From Hordeum vulgare subsp. vulgare (taxonomy: Eukaryota; Streptophyta; Magnoliopsida; Poales; Poaceae): 64,000 bases of DNA. The notes under the pieces were generated by a model that saw only the letters and a program-made list of their open reading frames with translations, was not told the DNA's origin and did not search any database. The translations under genes and the position numbers were made by a program. Each line of letters begins with the position of its first letter. Within the stretch, counting starts at the first letter, position 1. Of this stretch, positions 39,681-50,177 are shown piece by piece. The stretch covers positions 8,886,147 through 8,950,146 of the forward strand of contig NC_058518.1 of assembly GCF_904849725.1 (NCBI RefSeq). Direction: 5' to 3'.

Positions 39681-40388
39681 TGCCTAGAGGTAATAGATCG
39701 AAATATGAACTTGCACCCCTCTTATGACCCGATGATCCAATGTCCATACTAGATGCTGCAAAGCTAACCAAATGAAAATATTGCAGGTCAATGGCACCCA
39801 ACTATTCGAAAGCGACTTAGCACCAGCGAAACAAACATCCCCTTCCGAAAGAGGAATGCATCATAATACAAGTAATGTAGATAAGAATGTTGGATGGAGC
39901 CAAAGTATGGTCGTTGCAATCATCCTCGGAATTATTCGACCTTGGAGAGGTGTGTTGTAGAATTTGAAGAGTATATGTACTCTATGTACAGTTTATATGA
40001 AGGCCAAAAATATCTTGTGTCTTACCAATGTTTGTTCCTTCCTACCCATATGGTATCAACAGCCTGTTTAAAAGGTATATTATGTATAGATAGTATTATA
40101 CAAGTAAATACATTGGTAATATACGGGAAATGGATTTCTTGAGTTCGGGAGCTGCCTCTGAAAGCAAGAATTTGACAGCCATTATGGGGATAGTCTAGGA
40201 AAAGGTTCCCAATATGTTAGCTTAGTTACTCGTACAGGTATCTTGTGATAAAATAGCTTGACATGCATTTTCATCAAGATAAAGAGCAAAAATTATGGAT
40301 AATAATGAACAAAATCATACACAATACAATGAGCGTATGACTAATTTTGACATTGCCTGACGAAAAGGAAATTATGACCAAACATGAG
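39681..40388. other. Unassigned sequence
   Basis: AT-rich, no gene recognised on either strand. Confidence 0.3.
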
Positions 40389-40945
40389 TCTAGATAGCAG
40401 ATATTAAAAATCTGTGAAAAATGAAGCCCTCGGGAGGTTATAATAAATGAGTGCAGTTTCTGTATTTATAGTCTTCAAAATTGAGATTCCAATTTACACT
40501 ATGTTTTGTCCATTCTTTTTGTGGTCTTTTGGAACATGCTGGTACATGAAAATTTACAAAACACATCAAGCTTGGAGAGTGCAGAATCAGTATGCTTTAG
40601 TGGAGATGAGTTCAAGAACTTTGATATTCCTAGAAGCAGAGTAAGGGTGTGTCTCTAGATAGCAGATATTAAAAATCTGTGAAAAATGAAGCCCTCCGGA
40701 GGTTATAATAAACGAGTGCAGTTTCTGTATTTATAGTCTTCAAAATTGAGATTCCAATTTACACTATGTTTTGTCCATTCATTTTGTGGTCTTTTGGAAC
40801 ATGCTGGTACATGAAAATTTACAAAACACATCAAGCATGGAGAGTGCAGAATCAGTATGCTTTAGTTGAGATGAGTTCAAGAACTTTGATATTCCTAGAA
40901 GCAGAGTAAGGGTGTGTCTCTAGATAGCAGATATTAAAAATCTCT
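40389..40945. repeat. 265-bp tandem repeat, 2.1 copies
   Basis: Units start TCTAGATAGCAGATATT at 40,389, 40,654 and 40,919. The first two are full (265 bp each, about 97-98% alike by eye) and the third stops after about 27 bp. There is no conserved coding content. Confidence 0.93.
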
Positions 40946-41958
40946 TGGGAAATCAACATTTAGATGCAAACAACCTCTTGGGAAATCAACATTTAACTGA
41001 AGTAAATCAAGATGTAGTGCTCGTTGATTTTGATCTACGGGTTGTAATGTGAAAAAGATGAGAGTGAAGTATTATGCAATGTTTACAGTACACACTATTT
41101 GTGTTGTACTATTTGTCTAAACACTTCCTAGAAGGAATGCCAAATGCTAAAACCCGTAGGAAAACAGTCATGATTCTAAAAGTGTAGTAAAATTGAACCT
41201 TATAGTGCCATGCTGACAACAAAAATAGTACTTCCGTTCTGCTTGCCGAAACTTATGGCAGTTGAATCAACCTCATGAAGTCACCAACCAAAAACTGGCC
41301 CATATTAACTTTGGTTCTAAAGACTGCTGGTTGTAGTGCAATAAGAGAACGAAACTAACTTGTTATGGACTTGATCTTTAAATTCGCTTAATGAGATGCC
41401 AACAAATAATAGTACAAAAGGTTTGTTTGTGGACCATCGTTGTAGTCTCTCCGCATCAATAGATTTTGCTAATTTTCCCGAGAGCATCACGACAACATTG
41501 TTGGAGAAGCCCCAGGAAGAAGAAGAGTACATGCTCAAGATAGAAGAAGATACACGCACTTTGGCACACACACACATATAGTGCATTTTCTCTTGTATTT
41601 CCTCTCTTTCATGTAGCTGATTACAAAGTCCTTTAGTAGAGACACACACGTACTACATACTGCTTAATGATTATTAGCATCATATTTTCAAACCATTCAC
41701 TGACCTCTAAAGGACAGAGAAAGTTCATAAACTACATCCGAATTCTGGTGTGTCTTTCGAGCCCCTTCAGTTCTACAAAAGATATGTCATGATAGCAATC
41801 TGCTACTATATATACAAAAGTCAGAAGAATATGATTCCACTTAAAATAAGGCAGATTAACCTATCAATTCCACTTTCAAGATCGAACAAACTAATTGTAC
41901 TTATTCGAAGTAATATGTTGAATTTTGGAAGTTTAGTAGAATGTGTTTAAATACTTAC
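40946..41958. other. Unassigned sequence
   Basis: A short CTTGGGAAATCAACATTTA duplication lies at about 40,944-40,996. A minus-strand frame across 41,340-41,580 with a serine-rich then hydrophobic stretch is not recognisable as a family. Nothing else seen. Confidence 0.3.
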
Positions 41959-42369
41959 ATGTAAACAATGTCCACGGTGTTCCGAATATCCCAACATAAT
42001 ATGTATAGATCCTAACAAAAAATCATGACGAGGTCAGTTGTTTGTATAGTCCCAAGATATATGTGATGAAGAACCTTGAGATCAGTTATTGAAAATACAG
42101 ATTTTTAGTTACCTTCCACCCTCCATTATATAAATAATTTCCATATTTTAAAAAAAGCACCTGAGATTTGCATCATTGTTATATGCTATCTATACAACAA
42201 AAGCTAAGGAAGTAGTGTTGCTTCACAAACCTGTGTAACACCCCCAAGCTGGCCATTAGAACATATAATGGCTCCATGCTACCCTCTGCATAAACAGCTG
42301 TTGTGTGGCTATAAGAGCCAACTGCGAGCATCCCATTTTGAGGGGAGAACGAAATTGAAGTTACTATAC
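41959..42369 (-). pseudogene. TCAB1: Three exons of a WRAP53/TCAB1-type WD40 protein
   Basis: Exon 42,369-42,231 reads GIVTSISFSPQNGMLAVGSY and EGSMEPLYVL, then loses one base before the conserved HGQLGGVTQ. Exon 42,160-42,113 reads VLFLKYGNYLYNGGWK, where relatives have VLFSKDGNYLYTGGRK. Exon 42,011-41,959 reads DLYILCWDIRNTVDIVYM. The order, phases and splice sites match plant homologues of telomerase Cajal body protein 1 (WDR79), a scaRNA/telomerase RNA localisation factor. The frameshift, the missense load and absence of the other WD repeats make this a dead fragment. Confidence 0.82.
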
Positions 42370-42423
42370 CTGTTGGAAATAAGGAGATCATAAGAGGAAC
42401 AACAAGGTATTGGCTCAAAATTA

Positions 42424-42504
42424 CTCCCTTTGTAAACTAATATAAGAGCGTTTAGATTACTAAAATAGTGTTCTAAATGCTCTTATATTAGTTTACGGAG
42501 GGAG
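42424..42504. mobile_element. Stowaway MITE, 81 bp, nearly perfect hairpin
   Basis: CTCCCTTTGTAAACTAATAT at the left pairs with ATATTAGTTTACGGAGGGAG at the right. It is flanked by TA dinucleotides (42,422-42,423 and 42,505-42,506). The arms extend almost to the centre (TTAGATTACTAAAATAGTG). Classic Triticeae Stowaway. Confidence 0.95.
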
Positions 42505-42649
42505 TACTTTGAAGTTTAATTATGAAAAAATAATAATAATAATGAATACTATCTCAATATTTCATTCATTAGTACTGTGGTAATAACATGACATGTTACC
42601 GAGGGTGCCTAACTGTTTGATTGAAGTCTTGAAGGTAGTAATGATGGTT

Positions 42650-43960
42650 ACCTCCTCCTTGGTGCGGGGATGCATGGGCCACCTCTGCGGCGTCTTCCGC
42701 AGCCGGAGCCCCACTCGGGCGTGGCCATGAACCGCGGGCTGCGCAAGATACCAGGCGGCCTCTCGGGCGTCACCTTGGCGCTGCAACTGCCGTCGCCCAC
42801 GGCCGCGCACAACTCCATGATCTTGGACGCCGCCTCGTCCTCGTATCGGCTCACCCCCATCAGCTTCTCCACCTGTCTGGTATGTTGTAGTGCCGACATT
42901 GTCCTTGTCTGGTGGGAAGCTGAACACGGTGATGGCTAGTTTTTTGTCCATCTGCAACAAACAAGTAAAAAGGTAATTACTTTATGGCTTTGTTTTTGCA
43001 AACCTGTGCATACAAGAACTGAGAAACATGTAGAGTATTTTCACCCATGAGGAATTTGACTTCCTCAGAATAGTAATAGCCACTAATTTGACATGATCGC
43101 ATAATTGAAGTTTGAGATTCTGCAGTGAAGTATTTAATTTTGTCCTCACATGATCTTCTGTTTCATTTGAAGGAGCAAGTAGAAGTTCAGTTAGTTAGCA
43201 CTTGTTAGCTTAAACTTGTGAGTTACTGCTACTTTTCATTGAACTTTGACGTGATGACAGATATGCATTATCAGGGTGCATTAGACTTTCAGCATTAATA
43301 GGCTTGGGGTGTTGGTATCTAAAAAAAACTGTTTAGTGGGTGAAGGGCACAAAGATACAGTTAAGTCAATCGATTGATTGAGCCAGTAGTTCCAGTTTTC
43401 AGCATGACAGTGAGGTTAGTTGAGCTAAGATGTTGATTAGTTTGTCTGTTTGTAAGTGGACTATTTTTTCGTAAACATTGTGGAAGGTTTGATGCACAAA
43501 TTGAATAAACAGCCCCAGTTTCCAGCATGACAGGAAACTAATAGTTGAACTAATAAAGCCTAATATGTCGATGAGTTTGTCTATTTATACCTCAAGAAGA
43601 GATGATACTACCAATATATAGCAACCATGTGGAAGTGAGATGCATACCTTAGTTTTCCTCTTGAGTTCTTCCCATCTGATTGTTGTGGTGCAGAGCTGCT
43701 CCACCCTCTTGTGCAGTGCATGCGACCTCCCTACATCAAACAGAATAAACAGCATTCCCAGTTCAGCTCAAAGTACATTGGTGCAAGAGACTTATCAGAC
43801 CAAGAGGCCAAGGGGGTGGAGGACTGGCTTGCCTGATATCGGGTCCCGGCAGGCGAACACGATGGGCTCCATGCCACCGTCGAGCCCCGGGAGCGCGAGC
43901 TGCAGCGCCACCTGGATGGGGTGAAGGCCCAAGGTGCTGTTGAGCAGGGCCGGGCCGATC
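42650..43960 (-). pseudogene. CHLH: Chimera: magnesium chelatase subunit H exons fused to an unrelated segment
   Basis: Three minus-strand pieces match ChlH in order: about 43,960-43,835 ([33 protein letters not shown]), 43,730-43,648 ([23 protein letters not shown]) and 42,951 to about 42,886 (DKKLAITVFSFPPDKDNVGT). ChlH is the porphyrin-binding subunit of plastid Mg-chelatase. After GTTTY the match stops abruptly. The following 42,884-42,650, in another frame, reads QVEKLMGVSRYEDEAASKIM and ERPPGILRSPRFMATPEWG, a segment I cannot assign. The donor after the first piece is GC (CAG/GCAAG). A tiny part of a 1,380-aa-class protein, so non-functional. Confidence 0.85.
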
Positions 43961-44814
43961 AAATCTGGGGCCCTGTGCCAAAATCTAAAATGAGGCCTAT
44001 CTTTCAATGGCGGAGCTTAAAGAAAAAATGAGTGGAATAATCTAAAGAAAAGCACAAGAAAATTTTAAATTCCAAACCGTATATAGTATGTAGTGTTTCA
44101 GTAGAAATAATAAATTCTAGATATCTTATATTCCCATTGGCAGATTCGTCCTTGAAGCAACAAGGCCAGCTCATACTTGCCAGGAAAACAGAAGTGAAGA
44201 GAGGGTTAAAGGCAACTAGGGTAAACTTGATAAAATGTAGCAAAACACTTGATAATTGGCAGTAAAATAGCAGCGCAAGTATACTGAAATTTGCACAAAT
44301 AACTAAGACATAGACAAACTATGTGCTGAAAATTGGACAACATCAACGATGAATTTTTGTACAACAAAATACTGAAACTGGGACAAGTCATATTGACATA
44401 TACTGAAATATGCATAGCAAGAAGAATGAACTTCTGACAGAAAATACAAATGAATTATAGACATAAACAAGAGTTAATCAGTGATACATGTACGCCATCA
44501 ACAAGGCTGAATCATTATCAAGGGTGAGCTGACCAGGAGGAGGCGATTCATCATTTAAGTGACCCGTCGCGTTGGCTTCGAGGGCATAAGGTGCGCCAAG
44601 AGGTAGAGCTTCAACATGTCACAGGAAGCGACATCGCCCTCCTCCATGGAAGATATCCAATCGGACTACCGGCGGCCAGCCCTCTTGCGTTCTCGGCGGG
44701 GTCGCTTGCATACGGCGGCGGTTGCGTTCCTTGCGCCCCTGCCCGATCCAGATCCGAAAACAGTTCAGATGCAGAGTTGGATCTGCCTTCTCTTGCTTTT
44801 ATTAGTGGAGAATA
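43961..44814. other. Unassigned sequence with a CAATGGCGGAGCTTA motif
   Basis: A CAATGGCGGAGCTT motif at about 44,006 resembles the ends of the hAT-like MITEs elsewhere in the window. The segment 44,770-44,800 (GAGTTGGATCTGCC...CTTTTATTAGT) resembles 39,190-39,225, suggesting shared repeat ends. No gene recognised. Confidence 0.35.
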
Positions 44815-45185
44815 CCAACAGCAACCACATGTAGTGCTGTGGCCCCATCGGCGGCAACGCCCGTGAGAAGCCGGGATGCCCTGGGGAACGATGGCTGATC
44901 AACGCCATCTTCCACACTGCCAGAAGCTTGTTGTCTTGTTCCGCTGCTGGTGCTGCCGGGGGTGCATCTCGCTAGCAAGTGAAGGAATTCTTTAGTAGGC
45001 ATCACCATTGGTGCCTCATGGTTGTCTTCCCTTCTGAAAAGGAAATCCAGCGCAGCCGAGGAGCCAGCACACGCCAATGCGAGCAGCAGCGGGTTTATGG
45101 GATTTGTGAGCGACATCACCTGCAGCTGCTGGGCATCCCAAAGGCTATCAGCTACAACGCCGGCGCTCGACGCCATTACCAACAT
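44815..45185 (-). pseudogene. Ankyrin-repeat-type protein fragment
   Basis: The minus frame reads INPLLLALACAGSSAALDFL, later a low-conservation linker, then LLTGVAADGATALHVVA, which is the start of an ankyrin repeat (G-TALHVAA pattern). This resembles the N-terminal exon of grass ankyrin-TM (ACD6-like) proteins, where a first exon is followed by ankyrin repeats. The frame stops soon after ALHVVAV without further repeats. Read as a truncated fragment. Assignment is from pattern only. Confidence 0.5.
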
Positions 45186-45729
45186 CGGGTCAACCCCCTC
45201 CCCTCCATTGCACTCTCTTCTACAAACTAGTACGTAGCTGGATGCTCAAGGTATGTTTGGGGCTAGTTGTGCACTCTACGCTTGTATGAGAAATGGAGCC
45301 AAGCCTAGTTAGAAGACCAAGTCTAGTTGTTAATGTTATCACAAGCCTCCTCCGCTTATCTTTGTTTCTTGGTGGTGATCTGATCTGGTGGCTCTTAAAT
45401 CGGAGCACACGTGGCTACCAATTGGCTACTGATCTCTTGTTGTTTTTATTACGCGATGATCCATGGAGCACGTATATATAATCTATCCTCCGAGTGACAT
45501 GGAGATGTGGAAGAGCACATGAGTGATGCTACGCTCCAAATCGTCAACGATCCAGCGAGTGCTCATCTTTCCTTTGTACGGTCAAGCAATGACTTGAGGG
45601 CTGGGGTCATTTCGTTGCTTCTCTCCATTTTCCTGGAACCACGAGCGCCATAAAAAAAAAATGGCCCTGTCTATAGAACTCAATCGCTCGAGTGGCGTCA
45701 GCGTAGTTGTTTTGCTGCAAGCAGGACGT
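45186..45729. other. Unassigned sequence
   Basis: No gene or clear repeat identified. I searched for a Helitron-type CTRR end with a hairpin near 45,230 (ACAAACTAGT) but found no hairpin. Confidence 0.3.
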
Positions 45730-45930
45730 CTAGATGCTACAACCGATGATGAAAAATGTTGCAACGGGTTTGCAAGCAATGGCAATTGATGCTGCAACCG
45801 ATATGACTAAAATGCTACAACCATTAATGACGGATGTTACAACTAGTGAGACGATGTGCTACAATCGATGAGGGACAACATGTTACAACCAACAAGACGG
45901 ATGCTACAACTGATAGGAACAATGGCGGGT
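45730..45930. repeat. Degenerate GATGCTACAACCGATGA repeats
   Basis: Variants of ATGCTACAACCGAT recur about eight times with spacing of roughly 20-35 bp (for example 45,734, 45,790, 45,814 and 45,901). It is a diverged tandem array with no coding role seen. Confidence 0.6.
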
Positions 45931-46089
45931 CTGGGTATTGAACTTACCCGGGGTGAAACATTCGAGTTCAAAAATATTTAACGTATGGTTGCAAGTCCGT
46001 TCATTCAAACCTATTAAAATTAAAATATGAAGCTAGGTGCACTTAAAAGTTAACATAAGTAATGGTAAGTAGTTCAAGATTCTCGGTAA

Positions 46090-47800
46090 CTATACTAAAA
46101 GAAAACAAGGCTTTGGTTCTAGCCGTATCGAAGCAATTGTCCCGGTAGCGTTACGAACCGGGACTAATGAGAGCATTAGTCCCGGTTCGAGCGGTGGGGA
46201 CGCTGGACGAGACTCGACATGCATCAGTCCCGGTTTGAATGAGACATTTAGTCCTGGTTGGAGACACCAACCGGGACTAAAGGGGTTGCGGCAGGTCCCA
46301 CGCCCTTTAGTTCCGGTTTGTGTCTCCAACTAGGACTAAAGGCCTTTCTTCAGTCCTGATTTTGGACACCAACCAGTACTAAAAATCTTCCTATATATAT
46401 CCCCTCGCCCCAGCCTCCCTCTCCTTTTATTTTTTCCTTATAGAAGGTGAGAGGTGTGTGCTAGTTTGTTTTCCTTTCCAATGCATAAGATGTGTTCGAT
46501 GAAATGTTCGAGAGCATATGATGTCATTGATACGAGGTGCTTGAGCCACACTTAAGCTTTCTCCTCTTTCTTCTCCTCTGTTCTTCCTCCAAGCTCTCAT
46601 CTCCGTCGTCGATCTCGTCGCCGGCACCACCGTGGTGAGCCTCTTGTTCTTATCTCTTAAAAAAATCTTACTTGTATGATTTAGATATAGTTACTTGTAT
46701 AATTTTCTTACTTGTATTATTGTTTGGTATTATGTAGTGTTATGTTTTTTATATCCGTCCCCGTTGGCTCTCGTCCGGTCTATTATTTGAATGTGGTATA
46801 TTATATTTTATAACTATTTGTTTCATTTAGTGTTTATGAAAATTATGCTGACCAACTTGACAAATGTAGTTGAAAAAGAAAATTGAAAATAATTGAAGAA
46901 GAAAAGATAAAATTGGAGTTGCATGTTGCCGATGTCGTCGATCTACACAAGATCTAGATAGATGAATGCGCTTGAAGATTAGAAAGATTAGAAAATATGT
47001 TATTGATAAAGAGGCTTGATATCATTATGCTGTTCAATCAATTGTTACCTTAGTTGTGATTTTACTCGCATTTGTTGTTGCATTTAAATGTTTTACATAG
47101 TTGTATGTTAGTTTTAATGTATGTTTTAGATGCTCTAGATAGTTGTATGCTGTTTTATGAGGACTATGTATGAACTTTATGTATTTATTTTTGCAGTAAT
47201 AACATTTGATCACTATTGTACTTTGGTTTTAATATGATGAACTTGTATTAATGTGATCATTTCTCTTTTCATGATGTTGTGTAATGGTTTTTGATATACT
47301 TAATTATATAATGTAGATGAACCGGCAATGTATGTACGGTGACCGACGCACTTCCGAGTATATTACATGCCTGCATAATTTTATTGGTGTGGCTAAGGCA
47401 AACCATCTAAATGGTTTTATATGTTGTCCAGGTGTTGTCTATGAGAATACGAGGGATTACTCTTGATGGGAAATCCTTCACACCACCTTCTATCGCCTGG
47501 TTTCATGCCCAGCTATAATGTTTGGACCAAACACGGAGAAAGAGGGGTTATGATGGAAGATGAAGAAGAAGAGGATGATGACAACTATCCTATGTTCCAT
47601 GAATGCGGTGATACTGCAACGGGGGAAGCTGAAGATCAAGAGGCACCAGATGTGCTCACTGATGATCTTCGTCGGGTCATTGTTGATGCACAGTGAGGAT
47701 GCAAAAGTGAAAAGAAGAAGTTGAAGTTCGATCACTATTCTTGCAGCAACCGCGTGCAACTTATGAAAACTCATCTTATTCATATTTACCAGAACCATCT
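46090..47800 (+). mobile_element. 5' portion of a large CACTA transposon
   Basis: Begins with a degraded terminus (TACTAAAAGAAAACAAGGC, compared with CACTAGTAGAAAAC in relatives). Subterminal GTCCCGGTT/AACCGGGACTAA motifs follow in both orientations (46,140-46,380). A 5' leader comes next with CT-rich text and a GTGGTGAGCCTCTTGTTC exon border (46,632). A decayed N-terminal transposase exon starts at 47,318. The body and C-terminal part of the transposase are not here. A 3' portion of the same family is at 58,380-60,890. Confidence 0.75.
47318..47696 (+). pseudogene. CACTA transposase (TNP2-type) N-terminal fragment
   Basis: The frame from ATG 47,318 reads MNRQCMYGDRRTSEYI, then GFICCPGVVYENTRDYS, and hits a TGA at 47,464-47,466. 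One base is lost about 20 bases later. The shifted frame continues HLLSPGFMPSYNVWTKHGER, an acidic EEEEDDDNYPMF stretch and GEAEDQEAPD, then a TGA at 47,694-47,696. This is the conserved N-terminus of Triticeae CACTA transposases. The DDE-bearing part is missing. Inactive. Confidence 0.8.
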
Positions 47801-48299
47801 ACTATAACCACACCGTCGATTCGCACACGACATCCGCGCGATGCTTAGCAAATGTATGGTTAAAAAAGAACATCTAATATGTTTTTTTACAGATAAAATG
47901 GTCATGAATTCAAACAGATTCATAATTCATATAAAAACGTCCATGCACTTACAGAAATCTTGACAGACTTAGAAAATGTTCTGAAAATTTAAGGAATGCA
48001 CATAGATGTTCAAAAAACAATCACGAATTTCAAAACCATTCAAAAAATATCAAAATATTAATGGTCTAAAACAAACCCACGATCTTTTAAGAAACATTCA
48101 AATAAACAAAGATAAAATGAAACACAAATGAGGGGAAAATGTAAAATAAAAACCATACGGAATTCGCCGATCCATGTCGCAAGAGGGGTTCCACCATTCT
48201 TAGGCATTGCCAATGTAATCTTCACCACAAGAAAAGAACCGATGAATTAACTTTATTTATTCACCCAAAGTTCATTTTCATGGGTGGGCTTTCCGGTAA
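47801..48299. other. Unassigned AT-rich sequence
   Basis: Recurrent TTCAAAAAA/ATTTCAAAAC phrases; probably repeat debris between the CACTA fragment and the TFB5 gene. Confidence 0.35.
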
Positions 48300-48597
48300 A
48301 GTTTCATTTGAGCACTGGGCTTCGTTCAGGGCCCAAACGAGACCTTTCATCTACGTTTGGGCCATCACCATCGATCCACAGCAGCGGCCACTTCCTCTTC
48401 TTCTACCTCCTTTCACCGGCCCGCCGCCGGATCCCCAACCCATCGCGCCGCCGGATTCCAACTCCGCCGCCGTCGCCGCCGCCGCCGAGCCTTGGGCCCT
48501 GCGCGCATCCCGGTTCCCCCTCACGGTGGCCCCTGCATCCATCCATCCATCCATCCATCCCGACGACGAAGCCGCCGCCGACCCCTCCCCACCCCAG
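48300..48597 (+). promoter_or_regulatory. Promoter and 5' UTR exon of the TFB5 gene
   Basis: GC-rich block with a CATCCATCCATCC microsatellite (48,538-48,559), ending CCCCAG/GTGCC at 48,597, a plausible first-exon donor. A long 5' UTR intron would run to the acceptor ACAG at 49,834. Open frames in this block in three phases are probably incidental. Confidence 0.5.
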
Positions 48598-49866
48598 GTG
48601 CCACCCTGACCGACGCTTTTAATTTTCAATAACGATGCCTCGATCCGGCGCCATGCTAGCCTGTCACCTAGGCTTGTTCCTCTTCAGTATTTCGGTAGCT
48701 AATCGTTCGCGGCACGCGGGTTCGGGACGGCTTACGCCATGGATTCATCCCACGGCAAGCAATCAAGCGGCCACATCGAATTGCCCTAAGCCCCCAAGAG
48801 AAGGGCTTGCCCAGTAGCCCGACAGCACTACGTTTTCATGTACTCACTTAGACGTCCTTGGCATTGCCAATGTAATCTTCTGTTTTTTCATGTTCACTTA
48901 GACGTCCTTGACATTACCAAACATGATGTCTGTGCAATTCATTTACATGTTGCCCACAGTATTCCTTCAGTCATCTAATCCGGCCCACATCAGTTGTGTG
49001 TACGTTTCTAATCTGCTGCCCTGCCCAAATAGTACTACTGATATATTAACAGCATGTTCATTCGCACAGATTGTTAACTCTGCCCCTGCTGTGTGACCTT
49101 TCAACCGACCTTGTTCACTTCACTCTTCGACTGAATCTTGTTCGCTTCACTCTTTAACTGGTCTTTTCTGGTGTAAATTTGGTTGATACTTATAAGCTGC
49201 CTTCAACGGTATTTTTTATCCTGTTTCAACAAATCTACTCTGGATGCCCTGATTTTGTAGCTTACGTGTGTACCCTCTGATCTACCAGATATTGCTTGCG
49301 GCAATTTAACTTTTGATGCCTCTGCGGTTCCTTTACATTTTTATCCCAAACTTTTCATGCCTTATCCAAATAGTACCACTGAAATATTAACAGCATGTTT
49401 ATTCTGAAAGATTGTTAGCTCAGATCTGCCATGTGATGTAACACATTTGCATTATCCATCCGTTGGGTGTATGTTCCCCTAAACTCCCGCACATGCTGGA
49501 TTCTCTTTTCCATTTTGATGGTCCCAATCCAAACTGAAGGTGTAGATGGTTGGTACTTGTGTTCAGAGAAATAAAGAGAAGAAGACAGAACAGTGACCAT
49601 TGTGATTTGGGCATTTTGCTCTTCTTACTCCATTTTTTTTTACCCTGCTTTGCACCTTGAAGCCTCATAATCCCCCTTGTTTCCATGTTTTCTCTGTTCT
49701 GCTGAATGAATGGTATCGCCCATTGCCACTGTAGAACACCATTGTTTGCATGATATGTGTCAGATTGTTGGGTAAATGTTTCAGTAACGCTAATTGCTAC
49801 TCCAAATGACTTAATTGTGCTGTTTGCCAAACAGGTAACATTCTACTGTACCGAGCACATTGAAAG

Positions 49867-50177
49867 ATGGTTAACGCAATCAAGGGGCTGTTCATCTCCT
49901 GGTAAGCTCGTAAATCCCAACAGGATCAACCGTTTTGTTCACTTGACCATCACTATGCAGTTTTACTTGATCCACTTGCTTATCTTTTTTCTTTCCCAGT
50001 GATATACCAATGGCTCAGTTCATTGTTAATATGAACGCCTCAATGCCCGCATCGGACAAGTTCATCGTGCACATCCTTGACCCCACGCACATGTTTATCC
50101 AGCCTAATATGGGAGATTACATCAAAAGCAAGATGGCGGAGTTCAGAGACCAGAACAGCTACGAGAAGCCAACGTGA
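49867..50177 (+). CDS. TFB5: TFIIH subunit TFB5 (GTF2H5/TTDA homologue), 70 aa
   Basis: Two coding exons, 49,867-49,901 and 50,000-50,177, with a GTAAGC donor and a TTTCCCAG acceptor, encode 70 residues. The start is MVNAIKGLFISC, the middle has IPMAQFIVNMN and KFIVHILDPTHMFIQP, and the end is FRDQNSYEKPT. The whole length and all conserved motifs of the TFB5/TTDA family are present. TFB5 stabilises TFIIH (core XPB/p52 module) for transcription initiation and nucleotide excision repair. A non-coding first exon and 1.2-kb intron precede it. The gene appears intact, although it lies between two CACTA transposon portions. Whether it is the only copy cannot be judged here. Confidence 0.9.

Noticed and set aside
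29640..45200. Single Helitron as carrier of all gene fragments
   Set aside because: I could not find a TC start and a CTRR end with a preceding hairpin around the region, and LINE tails and mixed orientations argue against one simple element. Kept only as a hypothesis.
48284..48622. Open frames of about 90-110 codons in three phases near 48.3-48.6 kb
   Set aside because: They overlap in a low-complexity GC-rich block with a CATC repeat, most likely the promoter and 5' UTR of TFB5. No conserved domain.
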